Below the pieces are notes generated by a model. It did no database searches. It saw only the letters and a list, made by a program, of their open reading frames with translations, and was not told the origin of the DNA. This document shows positions 9,389 through 18,263 of a stretch of DNA of 53,396 bases, piece after piece. The DNA comes from Opitutaceae bacterium (GTDB taxonomy: Bacteria; Verrucomicrobiota; Verrucomicrobiia; Opitutales; Opitutaceae). The position numbers and the translations under genes are program-made. The stretch's first letter is position 1; the number at the start of each line of letters is the position of its first letter. Location of the stretch: the NCBI GenBank assembly GCA_018402455.1, contig JAGYIG010000023.1, positions 1-53,396 on the forward strand, in the 5' to 3' direction.

Positions 9389-10774
9389 CTACTCCGAGGC
9401 CACCAACAAGCGATAGCCCCACCCGTTCAGGGTCAGGCGGGTTGCGGCTTCGAGGCGAATCGATTCGCCGGAGAAGGCGTCCTGCCAATGGCCCGACAGT
9501 TCGGGCGCGTAGGCGTCGAAGGTGACGTCATCACCTGACAGATTCAGGAAGCCCACGACCCGCTGTTGGTCCGCTTCGCGATGGACCGCGTAGATTGCGG
9601 CGTTGGCGGTGGTCGGAAGGCGGCGAAAGGCGGAGCCGGTGTGCAGGGCCGAGTTCTCGGTCCGAATCGCGTTTAAGCGGCGATAAAATCCAGCCAGTGG
9701 ATGCGGCCGCCAGACAATGGGATCGCGTTCAAAAAACTCGAGGCGTTTGGCCATCCCCGCCTCCTGACCGTTATAGATCAGCGGCACGCCATCGAGGAGA
9801 TAGGTCAGCACGGCGAAGACTTCGACGCCTCCCCCCAGCCGCTCGTAAACGGTGCCCAGCCAGCTGTTCTCGTCGTGATTGCTGGTGTAGTAGAGCATGG
9901 ACGCCCCCTGCGGAAACCGCACCGCCGTCTTGGCCAGGTCGTCGTCGATGTGTGACGCACCGAATTTACCGGCGGCCACCGAGTTGATCACATGCATCAT
10001 GTCAAAACCGTAGGAACTGTTGAAGGCCTGCACCTGATGCTGGGGGGTTTCCGCCTCCGACAGGAAATATAGGTCCGGCTTCTCCGCCCGCAGTTGAGCC
10101 GCCGCCTCGTCCCAGAACGCAGTGGGCAGGCCCTTGGCGTAGTCGCACCGAAATCCGTCGATTCCAAATTCGGAAACCCAATACCGCATCTCGTCGATCA
10201 TGGCGGCCCACAATTCCCGATTTTGAAAATCGAGCTGAACCACATCCGTCCAGTCGAAGCCGTAAGGGGGCACGAACCCGCCGACCGCATCGGTCGCGTA
10301 GAACTCCGGGTGCGTTTTCGTCCAGCCGTGATCCCAGGCGGTGTGATTGGCCACCCAATCCATCACGATGCGAAAGCCCATGCCCTGCGCCTTTTCAATC
10401 AAGCGCTTGAAGTCAGCCGCCGTGCCAAACTCCGGATTGATGCCGCGGTAGTCCGTGATCGAATAGTAGCTGCCCAGCGTCCCCTTGCGGTTGATGGTTC
10501 CGATGGGATGGACGGGCATGAACCAGAGGGTCATGGCCCCCAAATCCTTGATACGGGCGAGGTCGGCTTCGACCGCCGCAAACGTGCCCGCCTCAGAATA
10601 CTGGCGCACGTTGATTTCGTAAATGACCGTGCTCCGGACCCAGTCGGGCAGACCGACCGCCGTTTGATCGGCGCAGACCAGGAAGGGCTCGTTTACCGCT
10701 TGATCGGCCCGGATCGATACCAGACCAAGAGAAAGCAGAAGACCGCCGAAGCGGAGGAAGCGGGACAGTTGCAC
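9389..10774 (-). CDS. Secreted alpha-amylase family glycoside hydrolase (GH13)
   Basis: This exported enzyme should cleave alpha-1,4-glucans in the periplasm or outside the cell. The 461-residue protein has a signal peptide (FGGLLLSLGLVSIRA) and a GH13 TIM barrel beginning near residue 47 with STVIYEINVRQYS. The conserved regions are present: VMDWVANHT (138-145), nucleophile Asp211 in GFRCDYAKG, acid/base Glu240 in YFLSEAE, and transition-state Asp301 in YTSNHDENS. A small C-terminal beta domain follows. It lies on the same strand upstream of the TonB receptor and malQ, making a digest-import-process path for starch fragments. Exact specificity (amylase, maltogenic or neopullulanase) is not determinable here. 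Confidence 0.92.
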   Translation of the reverse strand: MQLSRFLRFGGLLLSLGLVSIRADQAVNEPFLVCADQTAVGLPDWVRSTVIYEINVRQYSEAGTFAAVEADLARIKDLGAMTLWFMPVHPIGTINRKGTLGSYYSITDYRGINPEFGTAADFKRLIEKAQGMGFRIVMDWVANHTAWDHGWTKTHPEFYATDAVGGFVPPYGFDWTDVVQLDFQNRELWAAMIDEMRYWVSEFGIDGFRCDYAKGLPTAFWDEAAAQLRAEKPDLYFLSEAETPQHQVQAFNSSYGFDMMHVINSVAAGKFGASHIDDDLAKTAVRFPQGASMLYYTSNHDENSWLGTVYERLGGGVEVFAVLTYLLDGVPLIYNGQEAGMAKRLEFFERDPIVWRPHPLAGFYRRLNAIRTENSALHTGSAFRRLPTTANAAIYAVHREADQQRVVGFLNLSGDDVTFDAYAPELSGHWQDAFSGESIRLEAATRLTLNGWGYRLLVASE

Positions 10775-10961
10775 GACAATTCAGGGGTTGAGGTTCAGTC
10801 CGAAGGCAACGCAACGCCGCGATATCCGCCATCGGATTTGTGCGGACAGAGCCAAGCTCAACCGGACAGGTCTTGGAATTTTCCGATGCCTGGAATTCCC
10901 GGTGGAATTCATCAGCCGGGAGATTGCAGCCAGCGCCCCCTTCACTTCAGTGTCCCCTCAC

Positions 10962-12194
10962 ATGTCTTCGATCTCTGACTGCGTCGTGCTTCATGGCCCC
11001 GAGCTGCGGCCCCACCACTGCAAACACTTCGCTTGGCAAGGCGATACGATTACCCGGCTGGATCTGGGTTCGCCGTGCAACTCGCTGGACGCCGGGGCGC
11101 TGGTCGTCATCCCGGGGCTCTACAATGGCCACACCCACCTGGGCGACAGCGCCCTGCCCGACGGCGCCGCCGGCCTGACCCTGGAGGAAGGTTTTTTCCG
11201 CCCGCACGGCTACAAGTATCGCGAATTGGCCAAGCTCGATGCCGCCACCCATCAGGGCCACATCGAAGGTGCCCTGCGCTACATGGCCCAGACCGGCACC
11301 ATCTCACACCTTGATTTCCGCGAGCAGGGCCCCTTCGGTTCCCAACTCCTGCGGGATGCCTCCACGGCCGTCGGCGTGCAGTCCATTATCCTCGGCCAAT
11401 TCCAGGATTCGCCCTTCGCCGCGGAAACGCTAACCACCAACACCGCCGCTCTCCCCCCGGCTACGCGCGCGGAGTTGGCGGCCCTGTTGGACATCGCGGA
11501 CGGATTCTCGGAAAGCACCATGAATGATCTCACCGACCCGGCTTGGTTGGAGATCAAAGCCACCACCGCCGCGGCCGGTAAACTACGCGCCATTCACTGT
11601 CTGGAAAATCCCGCCTATCGTGAGGTCTCCCTCGCGCGCACCGGCCAGGGCGATCTTATCCGCGCGATCGAACTCCTCGCGCCGCACATCATCGTCCACC
11701 TGACCGAGGCGACCGATGCCGAGATTGCCTTGCTGGCGCAGTCCGCCATCACCGGAGTGCTCAACCCGCGGGCCAACACCACCCTCGGCCTGCCGGTGCC
11801 CCCGATCATGCAGTTGCTGGACGCCGGCGTTAACCTCCTGCTCGGCACGGACAACGTCATGCTCAATCCGCCCAACTTGTTCGCCGAGCTCGACTTCACT
11901 TGGCGGCTCGCCCGCTCCCAAGCCGGCGAATCCCGCGCCCATGAACCGGACCCCTTGCGGATCCTGCAGATGGTCACCACCAACATCGCGCGTGTTTTGG
12001 GCGGCGATGCCTATGGGTATCTCGCCACCGGCTTACCGGCTTCATTTGCCGTGATCGACTTCCATGCGCGGCACCTGCGCTCCACCCGCAATCTGTCCAC
12101 CTCCCTCGTCAGTCGGGTGGGACCCGGCGACGTGTTGGCCACCTACCGCGAAGGCCGCGAGTTGTGGCGCGACCCCGACCGGGCATGGGCGTGA
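10962..12194 (+). CDS. Amidohydrolase-superfamily metal-dependent hydrolase
   Basis: The 410-residue protein is a member of the amidohydrolase superfamily. It has a short N-terminal beta domain, then IPGLYNGHTHLGD with the metal-binding His57-X-His59, a later histidine in HLTEATD, and a late metal/catalytic aspartate in LLLGTDNVMLN (around residue 305), an arrangement like the chlorohydrolase/adenosine deaminase branch. The ATG at 10962 is chosen because the in-frame extension to 10788 is unlike the family. The substrate is unknown; a nucleobase, amidine or lactam is typical of the branch. It is divergent from the amylase gene and is followed 54 bases on by a methyltransferase gene. Confidence 0.82.
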   Translation: MSSISDCVVLHGPELRPHHCKHFAWQGDTITRLDLGSPCNSLDAGALVVIPGLYNGHTHLGDSALPDGAAGLTLEEGFFRPHGYKYRELAKLDAATHQGHIEGALRYMAQTGTISHLDFREQGPFGSQLLRDASTAVGVQSIILGQFQDSPFAAETLTTNTAALPPATRAELAALLDIADGFSESTMNDLTDPAWLEIKATTAAAGKLRAIHCLENPAYREVSLARTGQGDLIRAIELLAPHIIVHLTEATDAEIALLAQSAITGVLNPRANTTLGLPVPPIMQLLDAGVNLLLGTDNVMLNPPNLFAELDFTWRLARSQAGESRAHEPDPLRILQMVTTNIARVLGGDAYGYLATGLPASFAVIDFHARHLRSTRNLSTSLVSRVGPGDVLATYREGRELWRDPDRAWA

Positions 12195-12248
12195 CCCCCC
12201 ATCCCCTGACTTGCCCCGCCGCCGGGTTTGGCGCCAGCCTGCTCCCCT

Positions 12249-13442
12249 ATGCCGCAACTCACCTCCCGCGAACGCTTCCTAGCGGCGCTACAATCGGCCT
12301 TGGCCGACCATCAATTGGTCAAACTGACCCTCGGCAAATACCGCGGCCCGGATGCCTCGCTCAAAAACCTGTCGGTGCGGCCCATTGAACTTAAGAGCGG
12401 GCCCCACCTCAGCTTCGTTTGGCGCCACACGACCCGTGACCTCACCAAAAACGTCGCTCCAGCCCGCGCCTACGCCGAACTGGAAAAACTCATCGGCGAC
12501 CCGTTCCGTGATGCCCATCTCTTCACCGTCGGCCAGACCGGCCAAATCGAGACGGCGGAAGATGGGAGCGCGCGCGTGCGCTTCAAGGCCGCGGCCGCCG
12601 CTTCGCCACCCGCCCCGGCCACCCACGATCGGACCAAGCCGCGGTTGATCGATCCCCACGCGGGTTGGCTGCACGCCCTAGCCATCACCGATGCCGCTGG
12701 CCAACCCCGCACGGGACAGTCCGCCAAGTTTCGCCAGATCCAGAAGTTTGCGGAGATCCTGCAAAGTCTCCTCGCCGAGACCTCCCCCGCGGCCGCTCCC
12801 CTCCGCATCGCCGACATGGGCAGCGGTAAGGGTTACCTGACCTGCGCCACCGCCGCACTGCTGGGAGACCGCGCGCAGGTCACCGGCATCGAACGTCGTA
12901 AGGAGCTTGTGGATACGTGCAACCGGGTGGCCGCCGAGCATCACTTGACGGGGCTGACCTTCAAGGTCGGGGATATCGCGCAAACCGCGCCCCGGCTCGG
13001 CGATCTCGACGTGCTGATCGCACTCCACGCCTGCGATACGGCCACCGATGACGCGCTGCTCGCGGGCATTCGCGCCGGCGCGACCACCCTGGTGGTTGCG
13101 CCCTGTTGTCAGCAGGAGCTGCGCCCCCAACTCCAGGCCCCGAGCGTGTTGGCCCCGGCCCTCCGCCATGGTATTTTTCAGGAACGTCACGCCGAATTTG
13201 TCACCGATGCCTTGCGGGCGTTGTTGCTCGAAGCCGTCGGTTTCGAAACCAAGGTGTTCGAATTTGTCTCCACCGAGCACACCGCCAAAAACCTGATGTT
13301 GGTGGCCCAACGGGCCAAGCCCGACCAGACGCCCCAACTCAACCCGGCCGCCGTGGCGAACCTGCGGGCCTTTGCCCGATTCTACGGGATCAAGCAGCAG
13401 ACGCTGGCGCGGCACCTGCAAATCGATCTGGCCGCCGACTAA
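12249..13442 (+). CDS. Class I SAM-dependent methyltransferase (Methyltransf_32-like)
   Basis: The 397-residue protein has an N-terminal half without a named domain (residues 1-150), then a Rossmann methyltransferase with the AdoMet loop IADMGSGKGYLTCATAALL, the acidic second strand VTGIERR, and the motif LIALHACDTATDD. The later VVAPCCQQEL is typical of the Methyltransf_32 family. The target is unknown; relatives act on RNA or protein. The start at 12249 is preferred to the in-frame start at 12228, since it is followed directly by the charged helix TSRERFLAAL. It is four bases from the Rsm22-type gene, suggesting a shared transcript and perhaps a shared role in ribosome maturation. Confidence 0.82.
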   Translation: MPQLTSRERFLAALQSALADHQLVKLTLGKYRGPDASLKNLSVRPIELKSGPHLSFVWRHTTRDLTKNVAPARAYAELEKLIGDPFRDAHLFTVGQTGQIETAEDGSARVRFKAAAAASPPAPATHDRTKPRLIDPHAGWLHALAITDAAGQPRTGQSAKFRQIQKFAEILQSLLAETSPAAAPLRIADMGSGKGYLTCATAALLGDRAQVTGIERRKELVDTCNRVAAEHHLTGLTFKVGDIAQTAPRLGDLDVLIALHACDTATDDALLAGIRAGATTLVVAPCCQQELRPQLQAPSVLAPALRHGIFQERHAEFVTDALRALLLEAVGFETKVFEFVSTEHTAKNLMLVAQRAKPDQTPQLNPAAVANLRAFARFYGIKQQTLARHLQIDLAAD

Positions 13443-13446
13443 GGAT

Positions 13447-14427
13447 ATGATCTGGGACGAACTCGATTGGTCGATTCTCGAGCGGCTGCGTCAGGGCTTC
13501 CTTAGCGGCACCGCGGCCGACGGCCCCTATTGGCGGACGGCGGAAGATCTGGCGCACTATGATTTCACCTTTGCCGAACGGATCGGCTGGAAGTGGGACC
13601 ACGTGTTGCGCGAGCTCGAGCAGCGCGGTTGGGCCCCACCCGAGGGTCCGCTGCTGGACTGGGGCTGCGGCTCCGGCGTCGCGCACCGCCGGGTGGCGGC
13701 CCGCTGGCCCCACGCCGTGACTGCGTTGCAGGTCATGGACCATTCCCTGCTCGCCGAGGAATTTGCCCTCGAACGATGGCGCCAAACCCCGTCTGCGATT
13801 CCCGCAACCTCTTGGGACCGCGCGCACCCGCCGGTGACGGTGGTCATCAGCCATGTGCTCAATGAACTCGCGGCGGACGATGCCGAGGATCTCATGGCCA
13901 CGATCTCCGCCGCCACGGCAGTGATCTGGATCGAACCCGGCACCCCGGCCATGGGATCCGCATTGGTGGCGTGGCGGGAACGCCTTCGCGCGGAGTTTTC
14001 GATGATCTACCCGTGCCCTCACCAGGCGGTTTGCGGCATGACCGCGCCGGGCAATGAACGGCATTGGTGTCACCATTTCGCGGCGCCGCCCCCCGAGGTT
14101 GGCGCGGACCCCCATTGGGTGAAATTTGGCCAGCGCGCCGGCATTGACCTGCGGAGCCTGCCCTACAGCGCCCTGGTGCTGGATCGACGGAAACCCAGCC
14201 TACCCGCGGCCGCCGGCGCCGGTCGCCTCGGGCGGATAATCGGACGACCAAGGGTGGCGAAACCCTACACCCGCTTTATCGGGTGCGACGCCGATGGCGT
14301 ATCCGAAATGGAACTACCCAAGCGGGTGGCCCCCAGTCTGGCCAAGAAACTGGACCGCGCCACCGCGCCCCGGTCATTCCGGTGGTCCAAAGACGACCAG
14401 ACCCTCTCCCAAATCGAAGTGCTTTAG
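13447..14427 (+). CDS. Rsm22/METTL17-family methyltransferase-like protein with putative Fe-S cysteines
   Basis: The 326-residue protein belongs to the Rsm22 family, whose mitochondrial members bind the small ribosomal subunit. The AdoMet loop LLDWGCGSGVA is at residues 69-79 and the family motif ISHVLNELAADD is at 134-145. Four cysteines fit the cluster pattern described for METTL17: Cys190 and Cys196 (CPHQAVC), Cys208 (HWCHHF) and Cys280 (FIGCDADG). The ATG at 13447 is preceded by an AAGG ribosome-binding sequence and lies four bases after the previous stop. Whether it methylates rRNA or only assists assembly is open, as it is for the family. Confidence 0.85.
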   Translation: MIWDELDWSILERLRQGFLSGTAADGPYWRTAEDLAHYDFTFAERIGWKWDHVLRELEQRGWAPPEGPLLDWGCGSGVAHRRVAARWPHAVTALQVMDHSLLAEEFALERWRQTPSAIPATSWDRAHPPVTVVISHVLNELAADDAEDLMATISAATAVIWIEPGTPAMGSALVAWRERLRAEFSMIYPCPHQAVCGMTAPGNERHWCHHFAAPPPEVGADPHWVKFGQRAGIDLRSLPYSALVLDRRKPSLPAAAGAGRLGRIIGRPRVAKPYTRFIGCDADGVSEMELPKRVAPSLAKKLDRATAPRSFRWSKDDQTLSQIEVL

Positions 14428-14485
14428 GCACGCGGTGCCCGCCTTCCCCGGCTGATCTCCCGGCTCCTGCCGCCCGGTGCCGGAT

Positions 14486-14501
14486 GTCCCATTTTTGGGA
14501 C
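14486..14501 (+). terminator. Candidate terminator after the methyltransferase genes
   Basis: GTCCCA-TTTT-TGGGAC is a perfect 6-bp stem with a four-base loop, followed after three bases by CTTTTCCC. It is 58 bases past the Rsm22-type stop codon. The stem is short and the T run weak. Confidence 0.4.
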
Positions 14502-14547
14502 GATCTTTTCCCAGCCTTGGCAATGGATCGGATCCGATGCAGATGGG

Positions 14548-14553
14548 TATAAT
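14548..14553 (+). promoter_or_regulatory. Possible -10 element of the tolC-like gene
   Basis: A perfect TATAAT sits in an AT-rich island (TATAATTTTATTATG) 92 bases before the TolC-like start. The best upstream TTGGCA (14517-14522) is 25 bases away, too far for a standard -35, so only the -10 match supports this. Confidence 0.3.
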
Positions 14554-14639
14554 TTTATTATGTTATCTATCAGGGTATTAGAATACTTGCCGGAGAGGTG
14601 GCACGGCCACTGCAGCGCCAGATGCTCGCCACCAGCACT

Positions 14640-16160
14640 ATGCGTTTCTTCCGATCAATTTTCCCCACCAGCGCCTTTGTTTTTGTCCTGCTCGCCGCTC
14701 CCCTCGCCGCCCAAACCGGGGAGATTCGGGCGGAGGTGTTGACGCTGCCCGAGGCCATTCGGCAGACCCTGCAGCACAACTACGTCATCAAGGCCTCCGC
14801 GCTCGGTGCCGGAGCGTCGCGGGCTGATTTAGACGCCGAGTGGGGTCAGTTTCATCCAGGCATCCAAGGCTCCTTCACATCAGGGGAGGATGGCTCGCCG
14901 GTCTCCACCGACCCCTTTTCCGGTCAGCGCCCGCCCGCCGCGGTGGTGGAAACCGACAGCTTCAGTCTGGGCATCGGCGGCCGCACCCCGATCGGGACGA
15001 CCTACGCGGTCAGTGGATTCAGCCAGAATCAGCGGGGCACCTTCAATGGTTTCGCCGACAACTACTACAGCTTTGGCGGCTTGGAAGTGACCCAACCCTT
15101 GCTGAAGGACTTCGGCCTACCCGCCAATTTGGTCGGGGTGCGGCTGGCCAAGGCCGGGCATGAATCGGCCCGCTGGCAGCATCGGGCGGCGGTCATGAAC
15201 ACCGTGACCCTGGTCATCAACGCCTACCTCGAGCTCGATTTCGCGATCAAGAATCTCGATACGGCGGAGCGCTCTCGCGGCCTCGCCCAGAGTCTGCTGG
15301 ATGAAAACATCAAACGGGCCCGGGCCGGAGATCTGTCCGAGGCCGATGTGATCTCAGCGAGAGCCCGCGTCGCCGCCCGGGAGGAGGCCATTCTCATCGC
15401 CCAACAGGGGGTTAAAATATCCGAAAACAATCTCAAGCGCCTCATCTCCGCCGACACCACCGTGGCCTTGCTCTCCCGGAGCTTGGTCATTGCCGCGCCC
15501 ACCCCCTTTCCCGATCACACGCCCGACCCGGCCGCGGAGTTTGGTCCGGCCTTGGAGCGGCGGCCCGACTACCAGCAGGCCGTCTGGGAGGTCACCCGGT
15601 CCGACATCAATCGCCGTTACCGCAAGAACCAGCTCCTCCCGCGATTGGATATGGTGGGGTCCATTGGCTACAACGGATTGGATGCCCGCGCCGGGAACAG
15701 CTGGGACCAAGTGCGCAATCGCGACAGCCGTTCCTACAGTCTGGGCGCCGTGGTCTCGATTCCGCTGACCTTCGCCACCGAGCGCGGACGCCACCGCTCG
15801 GCCCGGCTCACCCAGCAACAGGCCGAAATGACTTTGGCCAGTGTCGAACAAGGCATCGTCGTCGATATCGGAAACGCCGCCACCCAGATCGAGACGGCCA
15901 AGCAACGGGTTCAGGCCACCGAGGATTCCTTTGAACTCGCGGTCAAGAACCTCGATGCCGAGTTGAAAAAACTCCGTGCCGGCACCGGCGACACCTTCTT
16001 CGTGCTCACCCAGCAGGAGGTGTTGGCCAACACCAAAATCGCGGTGGATCGGGCCCGGACCGACCTGCAGCGCGCCTTGGCGGAATATGATCGCCAGATG
16101 GGCATCACCTTGGAACGACACGGGATCGAAATCGAAGGCGAGGAGCGGCTGCGTTATTGA
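14640..16160 (+). CDS. TolC-family outer-membrane efflux protein
   Basis: The 506-residue outer-membrane channel protein is the exit duct of a tripartite export system. A signal peptide (residues 1-25, FPTSAFVFVLLAAPLAAQ) is followed by two OEP-type repeats rich in long helices, for example LPEAIRQTLQHNYVIKAS and AAREEAILIAQQGVKISENN, with a second repeat near SYSLGAVVSIPLTFATERGRH. The periplasmic coiled coils ATQIETAKQRVQATEDSF and ADLDAEWGQFHPG frame the barrel segments. The ATG at 14640 starts the signal peptide; an in-frame ATG-like start at 14598 would bury it. No inner-membrane pump or adaptor gene is adjacent, so its partner is encoded elsewhere. Confidence 0.88.
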   Translation: MRFFRSIFPTSAFVFVLLAAPLAAQTGEIRAEVLTLPEAIRQTLQHNYVIKASALGAGASRADLDAEWGQFHPGIQGSFTSGEDGSPVSTDPFSGQRPPAAVVETDSFSLGIGGRTPIGTTYAVSGFSQNQRGTFNGFADNYYSFGGLEVTQPLLKDFGLPANLVGVRLAKAGHESARWQHRAAVMNTVTLVINAYLELDFAIKNLDTAERSRGLAQSLLDENIKRARAGDLSEADVISARARVAAREEAILIAQQGVKISENNLKRLISADTTVALLSRSLVIAAPTPFPDHTPDPAAEFGPALERRPDYQQAVWEVTRSDINRRYRKNQLLPRLDMVGSIGYNGLDARAGNSWDQVRNRDSRSYSLGAVVSIPLTFATERGRHRSARLTQQQAEMTLASVEQGIVVDIGNAATQIETAKQRVQATEDSFELAVKNLDAELKKLRAGTGDTFFVLTQQEVLANTKIAVDRARTDLQRALAEYDRQMGITLERHGIEIEGEERLRY

Positions 16161-16236
16161 GCCAGCGGCCGCGCCTTTACCGGATCCCGGTAGAATTGGC
16201 TTTCCATCGGCCGCCAATCCCGTCACCAACACCTGC

Positions 16237-16329
16237 ATGGGACAACAATCCAATAAGATCCAAAAACGGAAGCGCCGCGAAGCCTACATGAAGCGGAAAA
16301 AAGAGGTCACGGCCAAAGCCAAGAAATAG
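16237..16329 (+). CDS. 30-residue highly basic micro-protein
   Basis: This tiny open frame begins MGQQSNKIQKRKRREAY and ends in a lysine/alanine tail. 14 of its 30 residues are Lys or Arg, concentrated as KRKRR and MKRKK. It lies 76 bases after the TolC-like gene and directly before a good rho-independent terminator, a position that favours a real transcript. I recall similar short basic proteins in verrucomicrobial genomes, but this could not be checked. The composition suggests binding to RNA, ribosomes or DNA; that is inference. It is too small to carry a recognisable domain. Confidence 0.6.
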   Translation: MGQQSNKIQKRKRREAYMKRKKEVTAKAKK

Positions 16330-16368
16330 CCTTCCCGGCGATTCTGCCCCTCCCTCCTTCCATCCCGA

Positions 16369-16396
16369 CCGTCGCGAATCCTGCGGCGGTTTTTTT
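16369..16396 (+). terminator. Rho-independent terminator
   Basis: CCGTCGC and GCGGCGG form a 7-bp stem (one G-U pair) around a seven-base loop, followed directly by seven T residues. It lies 40 bases after the micro-protein stop and would end the tolC-like/micro-protein transcript. Confidence 0.8.
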
Positions 16397-16607
16397 GGGG
16401 CTCGACCCCCGGAATGGAGCCTGGCCTACCTACGGGGCCGGGCGGGCGCAGGGCCGCGCATTTCCTGCCGCCCCAACGTTGCACCGCTCCGAGGGCTTGC
16501 CATCATGCCCCCCGTAAAGAGCGATTTAATCGCCCCTTGCCTCGCCCCCTCCCGACATCATCCAAAATCATGATCCGTCCCGTCAATGGCCGCTCGGCCT
16601 CCCGCCC

Positions 16608-18029
16608 ATGAAGGTCTATTTTATGGGCATCTGCGGCACCGCCATGGGCCATGCGGCGCTCCTGGCGAAGGCCGCCGGCCATGAGGTCACCGGCTCCGAC
16701 GCCGGGATCTATCCGCCCATGAGCGACGTTTTGCGGGCGGCCGATATCACCATCCAAGTCGGCTATGATCCGCAACGGTTGGCCGCCCTGGCGCCCGACC
16801 TCGTGGTGGTGGGCAACGCGCTGAGCCGCGGGAATCCCGAAATCGAATGGCTGCTGGAAACGCGCGCCCTTCGTTTCACGTCGCTCCCGGCCCTGCTCGC
16901 CGAGACGGCTCTGCGGGGACGCCGTAACTTGGTCATCGCCGGCACCCATGGCAAAACCACCACCACGTCGCTTACGGCCTTTCTCCTGCGCGCCAATGCA
17001 ACCGATCCGGGCTTTCTGATCGGCGGGGTGCCGCTGGATCCGCCGATGGGTCAGCATCTGGGCGATCCCGCCGCGCCATTTGTGATCGAAGGCGATGAAT
17101 ACGACAGCGCGTTTTTCGACAAACGGTCCAAGTTCATCCACTATGCCCCCCACATCGCTGCCATCAACAACCTGGAGTTCGACCACGCCGACATCTTTCG
17201 CGATCTGGCCGACGTGCAACGCACCTTCCGCCACCTCACCCGACTGATCCCGCGCCAAGGCTGGTTGTTGCTCAATGGCGATGATCCCAATCTGACGGAA
17301 TTTCGCGCCTCCCCGTGGACGCAGGTGGCCACGATCGGGAGCGGTGCCGACCTCGACCTGCAGATCGTGGATTTCGCGGAATCGCCCGCCGACACCAGGT
17401 TCACGCTGGTGTGGCGGGGAAAAGTCTGGGCAACCGTCGCGTGGGCCATGCCCGGTCTTTTCAATGCGCGGAACGCCGCGACCGCTGCGCTGACCGCGGG
17501 CCTGGCCCTGCACCCGCACGACCCCACCCAGCTCTCGCTCGACAGCTTGGCCCGATTTCGTGGCGTCAAGCGCCGCCAGGAGGTCAAATTCGAGCGGAAA
17601 CACCTGATCGTGATCGAAGACTTCGGCCACCACCCGACCGCCCTGGCCGCCACCCTCACCTCGCTGCGGGCCCGCTATCCGGGGCACCTTCTCACCGCCG
17701 TCTTCGAACCCCGCAGCAACTCGGCCCGCACTCAAGTCCACCAAGCGGGGTTCATTGCCGCACTGGCGGTTGCTGACGCGGTGTTTCTGGGAGCGGTGAA
17801 TCGTGCGGACGCGCTGGTTCCCGACCAACGCTTCGACAGCGAGGCCGTCATTGCCGCGCTGGCCGGGCGGAATATCCCCGCCCAAACGGCTCCAACCAAC
17901 CGCGGCCTTCTCACGCAACTCAACGCCATCCCGTCAACCGAGGAGCGTCCGCGCATCGTCGCCTTTTTCACCAACGGATCCTTCGACGGCATCATCGAGG
18001 ATTTCGTCACCCAGGCGGCAACGGCCTGA
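16608..18029 (+). CDS. mpl: UDP-N-acetylmuramate:L-alanyl-gamma-D-glutamyl-meso-diaminopimelate ligase
   Basis: Mpl re-attaches the recycled murein tripeptide to UDP-MurNAc, saving cell-wall peptide. The 473-residue protein shows the three Mur-ligase domains: N-terminal Rossmann fold with MGICGTAMGHAALLA (residues 6-20), central ATPase domain with AGTHGKTTTTS (111-121) and IEGDEYDSAFFDKRSKF, and a C-terminal domain with FGHHPTALAATL and FEPRSNSARTQ. The MGICGTAMG form and the DEYDSAFFDKRSKF motif separate Mpl from MurC. The upstream 207 bases (16401-16607) hold no evident gene. Its presence implies meso-diaminopimelate peptidoglycan and periplasmic muropeptide recycling. Confidence 0.95.
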   Translation: MKVYFMGICGTAMGHAALLAKAAGHEVTGSDAGIYPPMSDVLRAADITIQVGYDPQRLAALAPDLVVVGNALSRGNPEIEWLLETRALRFTSLPALLAETALRGRRNLVIAGTHGKTTTTSLTAFLLRANATDPGFLIGGVPLDPPMGQHLGDPAAPFVIEGDEYDSAFFDKRSKFIHYAPHIAAINNLEFDHADIFRDLADVQRTFRHLTRLIPRQGWLLLNGDDPNLTEFRASPWTQVATIGSGADLDLQIVDFAESPADTRFTLVWRGKVWATVAWAMPGLFNARNAATAALTAGLALHPHDPTQLSLDSLARFRGVKRRQEVKFERKHLIVIEDFGHHPTALAATLTSLRARYPGHLLTAVFEPRSNSARTQVHQAGFIAALAVADAVFLGAVNRADALVPDQRFDSEAVIAALAGRNIPAQTAPTNRGLLTQLNAIPSTEERPRIVAFFTNGSFDGIIEDFVTQAATA

Positions 18030-18153
18030 ACTCAGGCGGACCGCAACCGCGGGACGCGGCGACGGGATTGGATCCATCGTGCCAAGCCGCGACCTGTTGG
18101 CTGGCATCAAATTCCGGACCGGCACGGAGGGGCCCGGCGGCCCATAAACCAAA

Positions 18154-18180
18154 GAAACCGTCCGGGAAAGGGACGGTTTC
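18154..18180 (-). terminator. Terminator of tRNA-Phe
   Basis: GAAACCGTCC and GGACGGTTTC form a perfect 10-bp stem with a seven-base loop just downstream of the tRNA on the minus strand, followed by TTTGGTTT. Confidence 0.75.
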
Positions 18181-18187
18181 AGTAAAG

Positions 18188-18263
18188 TGGTGGCGAGACC
18201 AGGAATCGAACCAGGGACACGCGCATTTTCAGTGCGCTGCTCTACCAACTGAGCTATCTCGCC
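18188..18263 (-). tRNA. tRNA-Phe (GAA), CCA encoded
   Basis: The 76-base minus-strand gene folds as a cloverleaf: acceptor GGCGAGA/TCTCGCC, D arm GCTC..GAGC, anticodon stem GCGCA/TGCGC around CTGAAAA (anticodon GAA), T loop TTCGATT, discriminator A and encoded CCA. The T stem reads CCTGG/CCTGG and so contains a central T-T mismatch where other tRNA-Phe genes have a pair. The mismatch may be real or a sequence error, as the error-rich patch begins about 1 kb away. Confidence 0.95.
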
